DNA of 64,000 nt from NCBI RefSeq assembly GCF_900155425.1, contig NZ_LT700191.1, forward strand, positions 793,918 to 857,917, written 5' to 3'. This DNA comes from Parabacteroides massiliensis. Its GTDB lineage: Bacteria; Bacteroidota; Bacteroidia; Bacteroidales; Tannerellaceae. Shown here piece after piece: positions 37,395 to 48,623 of the stretch. The position numbers were made by a program, and so were the translations under genes. Under the pieces are notes generated by a model. It saw only the letters and a list, made by a program, of their open reading frames with translations. It had not been told where the DNA came from and did not search any database. Numbering within the stretch: position 1 is the stretch's first letter; each line of letters starts with the position of its first letter.

Positions 37395-37413
37395 TACTTT
37401 AAGTTTTACAAAA

Positions 37414-37779
37414 TTAAAGCACTTCAGGTGCAAGTGAAACAATTTTCATGTTTGTTGCACGAAGTTCTCTGGCAACCGGACCAAAGATACGGCTTCCACG
37501 AATATCACCACCGGCATTCAATAATACACAAGCGTTATCATCAAAACGGATGTATGAACCATCCTGGCGGCGAATCTCTTTTTTAGTGCGAACAATGATA
37601 GCCTTAGAAACAGCACCCTTCTTCACATCACTCGACGGGATTACACTCTTGATTGCTACTACGATTACATCCCCGACAGTGGCGTAACGTTTTCTTGTAC
37701 CGCCCAAAACGCGAATACACAACGCTTCTTTTGCACCACTGTTATCTGCTACTACTAGTCTTGATTCTTGTTGTATCAT
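37414..37779 (-). CDS. rplN: Large ribosomal subunit protein L14
   Basis: This 121-residue intersubunit-bridge protein begins [25 protein letters not shown]. It is one of the most conserved ribosomal proteins, and the C-terminal region ([11 protein letters not shown]) is intact. It begins one base after the rpsQ stop. Confidence 0.98.
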   Translation of the reverse strand: MIQQESRLVVADNSGAKEALCIRVLGGTRKRYATVGDVIVVAIKSVIPSSDVKKGAVSKAIIVRTKKEIRRQDGSYIRFDDNACVLLNAGGDIRGSRIFGPVARELRATNMKIVSLAPEVL

Positions 37780-37780
37780 G

Positions 37781-38038
37781 TTACTTAGCCCTTTCGATTA
37801 TTTGAACTAATCTCCATCTTTTTGTTTTGCTCAAAGGACGAGTTTCCATAATCTTTACGGTATCACCGATACCGCATTCATTCTTTTCGTCATGAGCATG
37901 ATATTTCTTCGTCTTATTAACGAACTTTCCATAAATGGGGTGTTTTTCCTTCCATTTAATAGCAACAGTGATGCTTTTATCCATCTTGTTGCTGGTAACC
38001 ACGCCCGTTCTTTCTTTTCTTAAATTTCTAGTTTCCAT
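37781..38038 (-). CDS. rpsQ: Small ribosomal subunit protein S17
   Basis: This 85-residue OB-fold 16S binder begins [23 protein letters not shown] and includes [18 protein letters not shown]. The ATG at 38038 is preferred over an in-frame TTG three codons upstream that abuts the rpmC stop. Confidence 0.96.
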   Translation of the reverse strand: METRNLRKERTGVVTSNKMDKSITVAIKWKEKHPIYGKFVNKTKKYHAHDEKNECGIGDTVKIMETRPLSKTKRWRLVQIIERAK

Positions 38039-38047
38039 CAGGCTCAA

Positions 38048-38245
38048 TTATTTGTTGTTAAGTTCTCTCTGGCGCAATTCTGTTTTCATGCGCGCAATCA
38101 TCCTGCGTTGTTGTTTAATCTGAGCAGGGTTTTCACTCGGAGAAATGCTGTGGTTGATCACTTTCTGATCGTAAGCAGTCACTTCAGCATCAATTCTTTC
38201 TACTAACTCCTTCGTGCTTAATTCTCTAATTTCTGCAATCTTCAT
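38048..38245 (-). CDS. rpmC: Large ribosomal subunit protein L29
   Basis: This 65-residue helical protein at the exit tunnel contacts trigger factor and SRP. It begins MKIAEIRELSTKELVERIDA and ends with IKQQRRMIARMKTELRQRELNNK. It follows rplP by 6 bases. Confidence 0.96.
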   Translation of the reverse strand: MKIAEIRELSTKELVERIDAEVTAYDQKVINHSISPSENPAQIKQQRRMIARMKTELRQRELNNK

Positions 38246-38251
38246 AACAAA

Positions 38252-38686
38252 TTACGCATTTTGATTAGCCATATCATAATCACGTCTCACAACAAACTTT
38301 GTTGTTACCGGAAGCTTTTGTGCAGCCAAGCGCAAAGCCTCTTTAGCAATATCAAAAGGAACCCCTTCTATTTCGAAAATCAAACGACCTGGAGTAACAG
38401 GCGCAACAAACCCTTCGGGATTACCTTTACCTTTACCCATACGTACTTCAGCAGGCTTCTTTGTGATTGGTTTGTCCGGGAAAATACGGACCCAAACCTG
38501 CCCCTGACGTTGCATATAACGAGTTACCGCGATACGAGCAGCTTCGATCTGACGACCGGTAATCCATTTATTTTCTAACGCTTTTATACCAAACGAACCG
38601 AATGCCAGCTGGTTGCCACGTTGAGCTTCGCCCTTCATGCGACCTTTCTGCTGTCTTCTGAACTTGGTTTTCTTTGGTTGTAACAT
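38252..38686 (-). CDS. rplP: Large ribosomal subunit protein L16
   Basis: This 144-residue 50S protein, needed for A-site tRNA accommodation, begins [19 protein letters not shown]. Signatures are [23 protein letters not shown] and [14 protein letters not shown]. It follows rpsC by 20 bases. Confidence 0.98.
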   Translation of the reverse strand: MLQPKKTKFRRQQKGRMKGEAQRGNQLAFGSFGIKALENKWITGRQIEAARIAVTRYMQRQGQVWVRIFPDKPITKKPAEVRMGKGKGNPEGFVAPVTPGRLIFEIEGVPFDIAKEALRLAAQKLPVTTKFVVRRDYDMANQNA

Positions 38687-38706
38687 CTCTTCTTAAATTC
38701 TAACGT

Positions 38707-39441
38707 TTAACGATTAGCTTTCTTTCTCTTGAAGTTTTTATCTCTGCTGCCGCCGGCATTCTCATTTCTGCGACCTGAATCTTTAGAAGCAGCGAATGAA
38801 GGAGCAAGATCTCTCTTACCATAAACTTCACCACGACAGATCCAAACCTTAACACCGATCAAACCAACCTTCGTCAACGCTTCAGCCAAAGCATAATCAA
38901 TATCTGCTCTGAATGTGTGTAACGGAGTTCTTCCTTCTTTATACATTTCTGAACGAGCCATTTCAGCACCATTCAAACGACCAGAGACTTGCACTTTAAT
39001 ACCTTCGGCACCCATTCTCATGGTAGAGGCGATAGCCATCTTGATAGCACGACGGTAAGCAATTTTTCCTTCAAGCTGACGAGCAATATTGTTTGCAACG
39101 ATAACAGCGTCCAATTCGGGTCTTTTTACCTCAAAGATGTTAATCTGAACTTCTTTGTCGGTAATTTTCTTCAACTCTTCTTTCAACTTATCAACTTCCT
39201 GACCACCTTTACCGATGATGATACCCGGACGCGATGTGCAAACTGTGATTGTAATCAACTTCAACGTACGTTCGATAACGACGCGAGATACACTAGCCTT
39301 AGCAAGACGAGCATTCAAATATTTACGGATTTTGCTATCTTCCAGCAAAGTATCTCCGTATTTTTTGCCGCCATACCAATTGGAATCCCAACCACGGATG
39401 ATTCCCAAACGATTACTAACCGGATTAACTTTTTGTCCCAT
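38707..39441 (-). CDS. rpsC: Small ribosomal subunit protein S3
   Basis: This 244-residue mRNA-entry protein begins [22 protein letters not shown], has a KH type 2 domain around 60-110 ([18 protein letters not shown]), and carries a basic C-terminal tail ([15 protein letters not shown]) extended relative to E. coli. It follows rplV by 7 bases. Confidence 0.98.
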   Translation of the reverse strand: MGQKVNPVSNRLGIIRGWDSNWYGGKKYGDTLLEDSKIRKYLNARLAKASVSRVVIERTLKLITITVCTSRPGIIIGKGGQEVDKLKEELKKITDKEVQINIFEVKRPELDAVIVANNIARQLEGKIAYRRAIKMAIASTMRMGAEGIKVQVSGRLNGAEMARSEMYKEGRTPLHTFRADIDYALAEALTKVGLIGVKVWICRGEVYGKRDLAPSFAASKDSGRRNENAGGSRDKNFKRKKANR

Positions 39442-39448
39442 CTACAAA

Positions 39449-39859
39449 TTAATTTTGACTATCGTTTTTACTAAGTGTATCAACAAACAGAGTTACATGG
39501 TTCGAACGTTTACGAATTCTGTATCCTCTTCCCTGAGGAGCCGGACGCATTCTCTTCAATGTAGTAGCGCAATCTACGCTGATTGAAGATACGCACAACT
39601 CTCCAGCTTCTGCTTTACGTTCATTTTTCTGTTCCCAATTGGCAATAGCTGAACGAAGCAATTTTTCTACTCTTGCTGCAGCTTCCTTGTTAGAAAACTT
39701 CAAAACACCAAGTGCACGGAATACTTCCATTCCGCGGATCATGTCTACAACGAGACGCATCTTGCGGGGAGAAGTCGGCACGTTTCGCAATTTTGCGAAG
39801 TACATGGTCTTCTGAGCTTCTTTTCTTGCTTCAGCTGATATTCTTTTTCTAGCACCCAT
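39449..39859 (-). CDS. rplV: Large ribosomal subunit protein L22
   Basis: This 136-residue protein has a beta-hairpin loop that lines the exit tunnel constriction. Signature segments are [19 protein letters not shown] and [23 protein letters not shown], with no deletion in the loop of the sort that gives macrolide resistance. It follows rpsS by 49 bases. Confidence 0.97.
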   Translation of the reverse strand: MGARKRISAEARKEAQKTMYFAKLRNVPTSPRKMRLVVDMIRGMEVFRALGVLKFSNKEAAARVEKLLRSAIANWEQKNERKAEAGELCVSSISVDCATTLKRMRPAPQGRGYRIRKRSNHVTLFVDTLSKNDSQN

Positions 39860-39908
39860 TTTATTGATTCTTTTTATTTTCAGATTCCTGAATTCCTGTT
39901 ACTACCGA

Positions 39909-40178
39909 TTATTTTTTCTTGTTACCGGCATGACCACGGAACGTACGAGTAGGAGAAAACTCTCCCAGTTTATGACCTACCATGTTCTCGGTTACAAAAA
40001 CAGGAATAAATTTATTTCCATTGTGAACTGCAATAGTATGGCCTACAAAGTCAGGCGAAATCATTGAAGCTCTTGCCCATGTCTTAACGACAGCCTTCTT
40101 TCCCGACTCATTCATAGCCAAGACTTTCTTTTCAAGCTTTACATTAATATACGGGCCTTTTTTTAGCGAACGACTCAT
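39909..40178 (-). CDS. rpsS: Small ribosomal subunit protein S19
   Basis: This 89-residue head protein begins [21 protein letters not shown] and contains the signature [20 protein letters not shown] and [16 protein letters not shown]. It follows rplB by 20 bases. Confidence 0.98.
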   Translation of the reverse strand: MSRSLKKGPYINVKLEKKVLAMNESGKKAVVKTWARASMISPDFVGHTIAVHNGNKFIPVFVTENMVGHKLGEFSPTRTFRGHAGNKKK

Positions 40179-40198
40179 AGTTTACTTAATTAATCAGA

Positions 40199-41023
<825 letters not shown>

Positions 41024-41031
41024 TTCTTTTT

Positions 41032-41325
41032 TTAGATATTACTAAAGAAATCAATTGTTTCTCCTTCTTTCAACGTTACGATAGCCTTCTTAAAAGCTGA
41101 TTGTTTGCCATTGATAATACCGGATTTGGTATAACGACTTTTCTGTTTTCCAGAGTAGTTGATGGTGTTAACATCAACTACTGTAACATTATACATGTCT
41201 TCAACGGCTTTTTTAATCTCTAACTTGTTGGCATCAGGAGAAACACGAAAACCATAGCGATTGTCCATTTTTTCTGTAATCGCTGTTTGCTTCTCAGTTA
41301 CTATAGGCTTAATAATAATTCCCAT
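41032..41325 (-). CDS. rplW: Large ribosomal subunit protein L23
   Basis: This 97-residue tunnel-exit protein provides the main docking site for trigger factor. It begins [22 protein letters not shown] and includes [22 protein letters not shown]. It follows rplD by 11 bases. Confidence 0.97.
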   Translation of the reverse strand: MGIIIKPIVTEKQTAITEKMDNRYGFRVSPDANKLEIKKAVEDMYNVTVVDVNTINYSGKQKSRYTKSGIINGKQSAFKKAIVTLKEGETIDFFSNI

Positions 41326-41336
41326 TTTTCTACTCC

Positions 41337-41966
41337 TTATGCGTTAAACAGTTTTTCAATGACAGCAACAGAACTTTCAGTCAATACCACATTTGCAGCA
41401 TTTAACACTCCATATGTATTTAGTTCATAAGCTGTTATAACATTTGCCTTCTCTAAATTTCTGGCCGACAAATATACGAAATTATTTTTCTCAGATAAAA
41501 CCAAAAGTAACTTTCCGTCAGCCACTTTCAGATTCTTAGCAATTGTTACAAATTCTTTAGTTTTAGGAGCTTCCAAAGTGAAATCTTCTACTACTACGAT
41601 TGCATTATTCTTTGCCTTATAAGTCAAAGCAGACTTACGAGCCAAGCTTTTTACTTTCTTGTTCAATTTGAACTCATAATCTCTCGGTCTCGGACCGAAT
41701 ACACGGCCACCACCAACCAATACCGGAGAATTGATGTCACCACGACGAGCTCCACCACCACCCTTCTGGCGGATCAATTTACGAGTACTACCAGAAACTT
41801 CACTTCTTTCTTTTGATTTGTGAGTTCCTTGACGTTGATTTGCCAAATACTGTTTTACATCCAAGTAAATAGCATGATCATTGGGTTCAATGCCAAAGAT
41901 AGCATCGTTCAATGTTACCTTTCTTCCGGTATCTTCACCTTTAATATTTAATACGCTCAGTTCCAT
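41337..41966 (-). CDS. rplD: Large ribosomal subunit protein L4
   Basis: This 209-residue protein has a tunnel-lining loop with [23 protein letters not shown]. In E. coli L4 represses the S10 operon; no matching leader was identified before rpsJ here, where fusA lies immediately upstream. The ATG shares one base with the rplC stop (41966). Confidence 0.98.
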   Translation of the reverse strand: MELSVLNIKGEDTGRKVTLNDAIFGIEPNDHAIYLDVKQYLANQRQGTHKSKERSEVSGSTRKLIRQKGGGGARRGDINSPVLVGGGRVFGPRPRDYEFKLNKKVKSLARKSALTYKAKNNAIVVVEDFTLEAPKTKEFVTIAKNLKVADGKLLLVLSEKNNFVYLSARNLEKANVITAYELNTYGVLNAANVVLTESSVAVIEKLFNA

Positions 41967-42583
41967 TACTTTTCAATTAATAAGATTGAACCTTTTGCTC
42001 CTGGAACAGATCCTTTAACCAATAAAAGATTGTGTTCCGGCATCACCTTGATCACTTGCAGGTTCTGAACAGTTACACGTTCATTACCCATTTGGCCGGC
42101 CATACGCATACCTTTGAATACCTTTGCAGGATAAGAACAGGCACCGATACCACCGGGAGCACGCAAACGGTTATGCTGACCGTGAGTAGTCTGACCTACA
42201 CCACCGAAACCATGACGTTTTACTACACCCTGGAAACCTTTACCTTTTGATGTACCAACTACATCAACGAAACCTGCATTTTCCAAATAATCTACAGTGA
42301 TTACATCACCGAGCTTATATTCGGTTTCAAAATTTTTGAACTCGGCCAAGTATCTCTTGGGAGTCACACCTGCTTTTTTAAAGTGGCCCATTTCCGGCTG
42401 TGTTGTGTGTTTCTCTTTTTTATCTTCAAAACCCAACTGTACAGCTTCATAGCCATCTTTTTCCAAAGTCTTAATCTGTGTAACTACACAAGGACCCACT
42501 TCGATAACAGTGCATGGAAGATTTTTTCCCTCGGCACTGAAAACGGATGTCATTCCGATTTTTTTCCCTAATAATCCTGGCAT
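41966..42583 (-). CDS. rplC: Large ribosomal subunit protein L3
   Basis: This 205-residue protein nucleates 50S assembly and reaches toward the peptidyl-transferase centre. It begins [20 protein letters not shown] and contains the signature [20 protein letters not shown], followed by [16 protein letters not shown]. It follows rpsJ by 21 bases. Confidence 0.98.
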   Translation of the reverse strand: MPGLLGKKIGMTSVFSAEGKNLPCTVIEVGPCVVTQIKTLEKDGYEAVQLGFEDKKEKHTTQPEMGHFKKAGVTPKRYLAEFKNFETEYKLGDVITVDYLENAGFVDVVGTSKGKGFQGVVKRHGFGGVGQTTHGQHNRLRAPGGIGACSYPAKVFKGMRMAGQMGNERVTVQNLQVIKVMPEHNLLLVKGSVPGAKGSILLIEK

Positions 42584-42604
42584 TTCACTAATTTGTTAAT
42601 AAAC

Positions 42605-42910
42605 TTACACTTTAATTTCTACTTCAACACCACTGGGCAATTCCAGCTTCATCAGTGCATCAACTGTTTTTGCAGTTGAGCTGTAGATGTCAATCAATCT
42701 CTTATAAGAAGAGAGTTCGAACTGTTCACGAGACTTTTTGTTAACGAAAGTCGAGCGGTTCACAGTAAAAATACGCTTGTGCGTAGGCAGAGGTATCGGG
42801 CCGCTAACAACTGCACCGGTAGCCTTAACCGTCTTCACGATCTTCTCGGCAGACTTGTCTACCAGAGAATAATCGTAAGACTTTAATTTAATTCTGATCT
42901 TTTGGCTCAT
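42605..42910 (-). CDS. rpsJ: Small ribosomal subunit protein S10
   Basis: This 101-residue protein has ribosome and antitermination (NusE) roles. It begins [23 protein letters not shown] and contains [20 protein letters not shown]. It directly follows fusA by 21 bases; tuf, found here in many bacteria, is absent. Confidence 0.98.
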   Translation of the reverse strand: MSQKIRIKLKSYDYSLVDKSAEKIVKTVKATGAVVSGPIPLPTHKRIFTVNRSTFVNKKSREQFELSSYKRLIDIYSSTAKTVDALMKLELPSGVEVEIKV

Positions 42911-42931
42911 ATTTATATATATGTTTCTAAA

Positions 42932-45061
42932 TTATTTGATCAAATCAGCACGACCTTGTACTTCTGTCAATACCTGCTTAGCAATAGAAGAAGATACTTG
43001 AGCATAGTGCGAGAACTGCATTGAAGAAGTTGCACGACCTGAAGTGATGGTACGTAAAGCAGTCACATAACCGAAAGTTTCAGCCAAAGGAACTTTTGCT
43101 TTTACGATACGAGCACCTGTACGGCTTGTTTCCATACCTTCAATCTGTCCACGACGTTTATTCAAGTCGCCGATTACATCACCCATACTTTCTTCCGGAG
43201 TAACAACTTCCATCTGCATAATCGGTTCCATCAAAGCAGGACCTGCCTTTTCAGAAGCGTTCTTGAATGCCTGGATTGCTGCAATTTCGAAAGACAACTG
43301 GTCTGAGTCAACCGGGTGGAAAGAACCATCGATCAAAGTAACTTTCAGTTGATCCAACGGATACCCTGCCAATACACCGTTCTTCATAGCCTTTTCGAAA
43401 CCTTTCTGAACAGACGGGATAAATTCCTTCGGAACGTTACCACCTTTCACTTCATCGATAAACTGCAAAGTTCCATCGAAACCTTCGTCAGCCGGTTCGA
43501 TACGAACGATGATATCCGCAAACTTACCACGACCACCAGATTGTTTCTTGTAAACTTCACGAAGTTCAACTGGTTTGGTAATAGCTTCTTTGTAAGTAAC
43601 CTGAGGTTTACCCTGATTACATTCAACCTTGAATTCACGTTTCAAACGGTCGATAATGATATCCAAGTGAAGCTCACCCATACCACTGATAACAGTCTGC
43701 CCTGTTTCTTCATTAGATTGTACACGGAACGTCGGGTCTTCTTCAGCCAACTTAGCCAATCCCATACCCAGTTTATCCAAATCTTTCTGAGTCTTAGGCT
43801 CTACTGCGATACCGATAACCGGTTCCGGGAATTCCATAGACTCCAACGTAATCGGGTTGTTTTCATCGCAAAGCGTATCACCTGTACGAATATCCTTGAA
43901 ACCTACACCGGCACCGATATCTCCACACCCGATTGATTCCATCGGATTCTGCTTGTTTGAATGCATCTGGAACAGACGAGAGATACGTTCTTTCTTACCG
44001 GAACGTGTATTCAAGACATAAGAACCGGCATCCATCTTACCGGAATAGACACGGAAGAAGCACAGACGTCCAACATACGGGTCTGTAGCGATCTTAAATG
44101 CCAAAGCAGTCAAAGGTTCTTCAAAGAGAGGCTTACGAACAACCACCTTGTCCGGATCTCTCGGATCCGTACCTTCGATAGCTGCCGTATCTTCCGGACT
44201 AGGCAGATATGCACAAACGGCATCCAGCAAAGTCTGAACTCCTTTATTCTTGAAAGAAGAGCCGCAAATCATCGGATTGATCTGCATAGCTAACGTACCC
44301 TTGCGAATAGCGACTCTGATTTCTTCTTCTGTGATAGTCGAAGGATCGTCAAAATACTTTTCCATCAAGGCATCGTCGCATTCAGCCAGGACTTCGAGCA
44401 TTTTATCTCTCCATTCTTCGGCTTCAGCCTGCAAATCGGCCGGAATATCCTCGACCGAATATTCAGCGCCCATCGTTTCGTCGTGCCAGAAAATAGCCTT
44501 CATCTTCACCAGGTCTACAACCCCTTTGAATGTTTCTTCCGCACCGATAGGAATCTGGATCGGACAAGGATTAGCACCCAGTACATCCTTTACCTGACGA
44601 ACAACTTCGAAGAAGTTTGCGCCGGAACGGTCCATTTTGTTTACATAACCAATTCTGGGTACATTATATTTATCAGCTTGACGCCATACTGTTTCAGACT
44701 GCGGTTCAACACCACCTACAGCACAGAAAGCAGCAACAGCACCATCCAGGATACGCAAAGAACGTTCAACCTCTACAGTAAAGTCCACGTGCCCCGGAGT
44801 GTCGATCAAGTTAATTTTATATTTATCATTGTTGTATTTCCAGAAAGTAGTAGTTGCAGCGGAAGTAATCGTGATACCACGTTCCTGTTCCTGCTCCATC
44901 CAGTCCATTGTTGCAGCACCGTCGTGGACTTCACCGATTTTGTGAGTCAGACCCGTGTAGAAAAGAATACGCTCGGAAGTCGTAGTCTTTCCTGCATCGA
45001 TGTGCGCCATGATACCGATGTTTCTGGTATACTTTAATTGTTCGTCAGCTTTTGTTGCCAT
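42932..45061 (-). CDS. fusA: Elongation factor G
   Basis: This 709-residue translocase GTPase has all five G motifs visible: AHIDAGKTT (G1), the switch [15 protein letters not shown] (G3) and NKMD (G4). Domains II-V follow, ending [14 protein letters not shown]. Length matches the main EF-G1 of Bacteroidota. It is third in the str operon after rpsL and rpsG, with 27 bases to rpsG. Confidence 0.98.
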   Translation of the reverse strand: MATKADEQLKYTRNIGIMAHIDAGKTTTSERILFYTGLTHKIGEVHDGAATMDWMEQEQERGITITSAATTTFWKYNNDKYKINLIDTPGHVDFTVEVERSLRILDGAVAAFCAVGGVEPQSETVWRQADKYNVPRIGYVNKMDRSGANFFEVVRQVKDVLGANPCPIQIPIGAEETFKGVVDLVKMKAIFWHDETMGAEYSVEDIPADLQAEAEEWRDKMLEVLAECDDALMEKYFDDPSTITEEEIRVAIRKGTLAMQINPMICGSSFKNKGVQTLLDAVCAYLPSPEDTAAIEGTDPRDPDKVVVRKPLFEEPLTALAFKIATDPYVGRLCFFRVYSGKMDAGSYVLNTRSGKKERISRLFQMHSNKQNPMESIGCGDIGAGVGFKDIRTGDTLCDENNPITLESMEFPEPVIGIAVEPKTQKDLDKLGMGLAKLAEEDPTFRVQSNEETGQTVISGMGELHLDIIIDRLKREFKVECNQGKPQVTYKEAITKPVELREVYKKQSGGRGKFADIIVRIEPADEGFDGTLQFIDEVKGGNVPKEFIPSVQKGFEKAMKNGVLAGYPLDQLKVTLIDGSFHPVDSDQLSFEIAAIQAFKNASEKAGPALMEPIMQMEVVTPEESMGDVIGDLNKRRGQIEGMETSRTGARIVKAKVPLAETFGYVTALRTITSGRATSSMQFSHYAQVSSSIAKQVLTEVQGRADLIK

Positions 45062-45088
45062 CTTTATTGTCTACTAAAAATTGATAAA

Positions 45089-45565
45089 TTAAAATCTGAA
45101 GTGAGCGAAAGCACGGTTAGCTTCAGCCATACGGTGCATATCTTCTTTTCTCTTAAATGCTCCACCTTGGTTGTTGAAAGCATCTACAATCTCTGCAGAC
45201 AACTTATCAGCCATAGTCTTACCACCACGTTTACGAGCGAAGATGATAAGATTCTTCATTGAAATTGATTCTTTACGGTCGGGGCGAATTTCAGTAGGGA
45301 CCTGGAAAGTAGCACCACCTACACGGCGGGATTTCACTTCGACTTGAGGAGTAATATTGTCGAGTGCAGCTTTCCAAATTTCGAGAGCGGACTTTTCTTC
45401 GTTAGGCAATTTGGCCTTAACTGTTTCCAAAGCGGAATAGAAAATTTCGAAGGCAGTATTTTTCTTGCCATCATACATCAAATGGTTAACGAATCTCGTA
45501 ACCTTAACATCACCGAAAACAGGATCCGGGAGGATCTGTCTTTTCTTTGGTTTTGCTTTTCTCAT
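45089..45565 (-). CDS. rpsG: Small ribosomal subunit protein S7
   Basis: This 158-residue 16S 3'-domain organiser has the start [19 protein letters not shown] and the signature [19 protein letters not shown]. coli S7 represses the str operon. A 159-base spacer without a recognisable structure separates it from rpsL. Confidence 0.98.
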   Translation of the reverse strand: MRKAKPKKRQILPDPVFGDVKVTRFVNHLMYDGKKNTAFEIFYSALETVKAKLPNEEKSALEIWKAALDNITPQVEVKSRRVGGATFQVPTEIRPDRKESISMKNLIIFARKRGGKTMADKLSAEIVDAFNNQGGAFKRKEDMHRMAEANRAFAHFRF

Positions 45566-45724
45566 TTTGTTTTCAAAAAAATTTCGTTCTTGTTCTTGGT
45601 TGCCTTTAATACGTCTTCAACGGTTCCGCCGAACCATTTACTCAACCTTATAGCCTATCCAAATAACTCAAACCAGCTTTAATACTTTTAATTTAAATTC
45701 TCAGTTTGAAGGGGATGTAACTAA

Positions 45725-46135
45725 TTACTTCTTCTTTCCTTTAGCTGCAGCTGCTGCCTGTCCCGGTTTCGGACGTTTAGCGCCGTATTTGGAACGTCTC
45801 TGAGTACGTCCGTTTACGCCAGCTGTATCCAAGGTTCCACGTACAATGTGATAACGTACACCAGGAAGATCCTTTACACGGCCACCACGAACCAATACGA
45901 TCGAGTGCTCCTGCAAGTTATGTCCTTCTCCCGGAATGTAAGAGTTTACTTCTTTTCCATTTGTCAAACGAACTCTCGCTACTTTACGCATTGCAGAGTT
46001 AGGTTTCTTCGGAGTAGTAGTGTAAACACGCACGCAAACGCCACGTCTCTGCGGACATGAATCCAATGCAGGTGATTTACCCTTTTCCACCAAAGTTTCC
46101 CTTCCTTTTCTAACTAATTGCTGAATTGTAGGCAT
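45725..46135 (-). CDS. rpsL: Small ribosomal subunit protein S12
   Basis: This 136-residue decoding-centre protein contains [21 protein letters not shown] and [28 protein letters not shown]. The lysines linked to streptomycin resistance (K42 and K87 in E. coli numbering) are wild type, as is the Asp that RimO can methylthiolate. The Ala/Lys/Gln-rich tail is typical of the group. It is first in the supercluster, with two promoters upstream. Confidence 0.98.
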   Translation of the reverse strand: MPTIQQLVRKGRETLVEKGKSPALDSCPQRRGVCVRVYTTTPKKPNSAMRKVARVRLTNGKEVNSYIPGEGHNLQEHSIVLVRGGRVKDLPGVRYHIVRGTLDTAGVNGRTQRRSKYGAKRPKPGQAAAAAKGKKK

Positions 46136-46200
46136 TTCTTTTCTTTTTTAAACTTTGAATGTGTTATTATTATAATTATCTATTTCTTTATTTTGAGCTG

Positions 46201-46230
46201 CAAAGGTACACATTATTTTCGGACTATCAA
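46201..46230 (-). promoter_or_regulatory. Proximal promoter of the str-S10-spc-alpha supercluster
   Basis: On the minus strand TTG (46230-46228), a 19-base spacer and TACCTTTG (46208-46201) form a near-perfect Bacteroidota promoter about 65 bases upstream of rpsL. Confidence 0.8.
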
Positions 46231-46273
46231 CAAGTTGCGCCTTCTTTTTCGTACACTCCACGCTAAAACGCTG

Positions 46274-46303
46274 CAAAGGTACGCATTTGTTCCCGTACCG
46301 CAA
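46274..46303 (-). promoter_or_regulatory. Distal promoter of the str-S10-spc-alpha supercluster
   Basis: A second TTG (46303-46301), 19-base spacer and TACCTTTG (46281-46274) lies 73 bases upstream of the first, with the same downstream GCAGC. The tandem arrangement fits a growth-rate-controlled operon. Confidence 0.8.
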
Positions 46304-46347
46304 GATGCTTCTTTTATCCATTTATAAATAATTAACTGTTATTTTCA

Positions 46348-46378
46348 TAAAAAAGCTCGATAACCGGAACATCCGGCT
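46348..46378 (-). terminator. Possible mutL terminator
   Basis: CCGGA and TCCGG (46364-46376) form a short hairpin about 45 bases after the mutL stop, followed on the minus strand by a T run ten bases later. The gap before the T run makes this a weak call. Confidence 0.35.
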
Positions 46379-46422
46379 CTCTTTCATGAAAAATTTTGCA
46401 GGCGTAGAACACCTTCAGCCGA

Positions 46423-48288
46423 TTATTTGAAACGTTTCTCCAACTCTTCGTCTGTCAATTTCGAAATAATAGTCTTTCCATCGGGAGTCAGGTTTGATTC
46501 CTGGCAGGAAAAAAGAGAAGCGAGCAAGTTGTCCATTTCTTCACCGGACAGGATCTTTCCCGGACGGATAGCAGCCGCTTTAGCCAGAGAAAGCGCCAGA
46601 GAGTCACAGATTTCCTCATGCACTTCACAACCGGTCTCGATCGCACGATCCACCATATTCCGAATCAAAGACACCGGATCAAGATTCTCCACACCGGCAG
46701 GAAGGCCGTTAATAGCATAACTGTTATTTCCCAGGTTCGTCAGATCAAAACCAATAAACTGCATATCTTCGAGCAAGACCGGCAAGACAGCCGCTTCGCC
46801 TGCTGTAAACTCGACAATCTCCGGGAAAAGAACTTGCTGGGAGGCACCCTGCCGTTGTCTAATGTTTGCGACATACTGATCGAACAGGATACGGACATGA
46901 GCACGGTGCTGGTCGATCAAGGCCAAACCCGACTTCAAAGAGGTAATGATATATTTTCCTTTATATTGATAACAAGGGGTGGATACATTATTGAATAAAC
47001 TATCCGACGTTTCCCGAACAGCCACTTCATCGGCATCGACGACCGGTTCGGAAATATCCGAAGCCAAGAAAGTTTCGGTCAATTCCGGATTCTGCCGTAC
47101 AGCAGCCCTGTCTTCCTCAAAATCATTATAAAGTTTGGACCAGTCGAACTCTGGTTTCTTATAAGAAGAGGTTTCAAAAGGATTATACCCGGAGTCTACC
47201 TGTACGCGGGGAGCCTTATAAGGTGTTGCTTCTTTCACAGGATTATACACCGGGATATCAATAGCGCCTTCTACATCGAAATCGATCGTCGGGATCGCAC
47301 TGGACTTGGCCAATGCTTCACGGGTCGCAGCCATCAGTATCTGCCAGATCGGCTGTTCGTTTTCAAACTTAATCTCCGTCTTGGTCGGATGAATATTGAC
47401 ATCTATCGTTGCCGGGTCAAGCGTGAAGTAGATAAAATAGTTCGGTTGTTCGCCTGCCGGAATCAGTTGTTCGTAAGCCTGCATGACTGCTTTGTGAAAA
47501 TACGGATGCTTCATGAACCGTCCGTTCACAAAGAAATACTGTAAAGCGCCCCTCTTTTTTGCCGAATCGGGTCGCCCCACAAAGCCGGAAATTGTTACCA
47601 GCGAACTGTGCGCATCCACAGAAAGCAGTTTCTGGTTCAGCGTCTTCCCATATACATTAATAATACGTTGTCTCAAACCTGACTCAGGTAAGTTGAATAT
47701 CTCCGTATCATTATGATAAAGAGACAAAGCTACTTGCGGATTGACCAAGGCAATCCGTTCGAACTCATTGATGATATTCCGAAACTCCGTCTCATTCGAC
47801 TTCAGGAACTTCCGACGAGCCGGGACATTGAAGAATAGATTCTTGACTGAAAAAATACTTCCTTCGGTACACGCATCCGGTTCAATGCTCTCCAATTCGG
47901 AACCCGAAAAAACAAGATGCGTTCCCAATTCGGTATCTTTCAGGCGAGTACGAAGCTCAACTTGCGAAACCGCAACTATCGAAGCAAGCGCCTCACCGCG
48001 GAATCCCATCGTATGGAGGGAAAAAAGATCGTCGGCTGTCGAAATTTTCGAAGTTGCATGCCGTTCGAAAGCCATCCGGGCATCTGTCTCGGACATACCC
48101 TTCCCGTCATCGATCACCTGGACCAATGTACGACCGGCATCCTTTATATTCACCTGAATATGCCCGGCACCGGCATCCACCGCGTTTTCCACCAATTCTT
48201 TTACGACAGAAGCAGGACGCTGGATAACCTCGCCTGCCGCTATCTGATTGGCGATACTGTCAGGAAGTAAATGAATTATATCGCTCAT
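46423..48288 (-). CDS. mutL: DNA mismatch repair protein MutL
   Basis: This 621-residue GHKL ATPase has ATP-binding motifs NAVDAGA, DDGKGM and [12 protein letters not shown], with the ATP-lid region [14 protein letters not shown], an acidic linker at about 330-430, and a C-terminal dimerisation domain. The endonuclease motif, DQHA-x2-E-x4-E in nuclease-type MutL, reads [13 protein letters not shown] here. The Cys of the ACR motif and the CPHGRP motif are also changed ([15 protein letters not shown]), so nuclease activity is doubtful. The start at 48288 (MSDIIHLLP) overlaps the upstream small gene's stop by 4 bases. It is the last gene of the envelope operon. Confidence 0.97.
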   Translation of the reverse strand: MSDIIHLLPDSIANQIAAGEVIQRPASVVKELVENAVDAGAGHIQVNIKDAGRTLVQVIDDGKGMSETDARMAFERHATSKISTADDLFSLHTMGFRGEALASIVAVSQVELRTRLKDTELGTHLVFSGSELESIEPDACTEGSIFSVKNLFFNVPARRKFLKSNETEFRNIINEFERIALVNPQVALSLYHNDTEIFNLPESGLRQRIINVYGKTLNQKLLSVDAHSSLVTISGFVGRPDSAKKRGALQYFFVNGRFMKHPYFHKAVMQAYEQLIPAGEQPNYFIYFTLDPATIDVNIHPTKTEIKFENEQPIWQILMAATREALAKSSAIPTIDFDVEGAIDIPVYNPVKEATPYKAPRVQVDSGYNPFETSSYKKPEFDWSKLYNDFEEDRAAVRQNPELTETFLASDISEPVVDADEVAVRETSDSLFNNVSTPCYQYKGKYIITSLKSGLALIDQHRAHVRILFDQYVANIRQRQGASQQVLFPEIVEFTAGEAAVLPVLLEDMQFIGFDLTNLGNNSYAINGLPAGVENLDPVSLIRNMVDRAIETGCEVHEEICDSLALSLAKAAAIRPGKILSGEEMDNLLASLFSCQESNLTPDGKTIISKLTDEELEKRFK

Positions 48289-48596
48289 TGCATAAACAAA
48301 AACCAAAACAAAGCAGCCAATACTGCAGCTGCAACCAGTAGTCTCACATTTTTATAAGTACGACTTCGGCGGTCATCACCTTTATCGCGGCTTTTCTTCA
48401 AATGCGAAGTCCCTTCTATAAAGCTACCTTTGATCTCTGCTTTATAATCTTCTGCGCTTAACTGGTCGTCCATGCCAATCTCACGTTTTACCTTACGGAT
48501 GCGATCTTCCATAGCCTCTTTATGAGGATCCCAGTAAATCGGCTTGTGAGTATACTGGCGAGGTTTCCGCACATTATAAAATGAGAATAATGCCAT
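48285..48596 (-). CDS. Conserved small tail-anchored membrane protein
   Basis: This 103-residue protein is not assigned to a characterised family. It has a basic, hydrophilic body ([26 protein letters not shown]) and one C-terminal TM helix ([16 protein letters not shown]), so it is probably tail-anchored in the inner membrane with the body in the cytoplasm. It lies between the OstA-like gene (27 bases upstream) and mutL (4-base overlap). The conserved operon position suggests an envelope-related role, but there is no direct evidence. Confidence 0.82.
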   Translation of the reverse strand: MALFSFYNVRKPRQYTHKPIYWDPHKEAMEDRIRKVKREIGMDDQLSAEDYKAEIKGSFIEGTSHLKKSRDKGDDRRSRTYKNVRLLVAAAVLAALFWFLFMQ

Positions 48597-48623
48597 AGTC
48601 TTTTATTGTTTGAAAATTCTTTG

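Noticed and set aside
42911-42931. Expected tuf gene between fusA and rpsJ
   Set aside because: Only a 21-base spacer is present. The absence is genuine here and is common in Bacteroidota, where tuf is encoded elsewhere, so it is not unusual.
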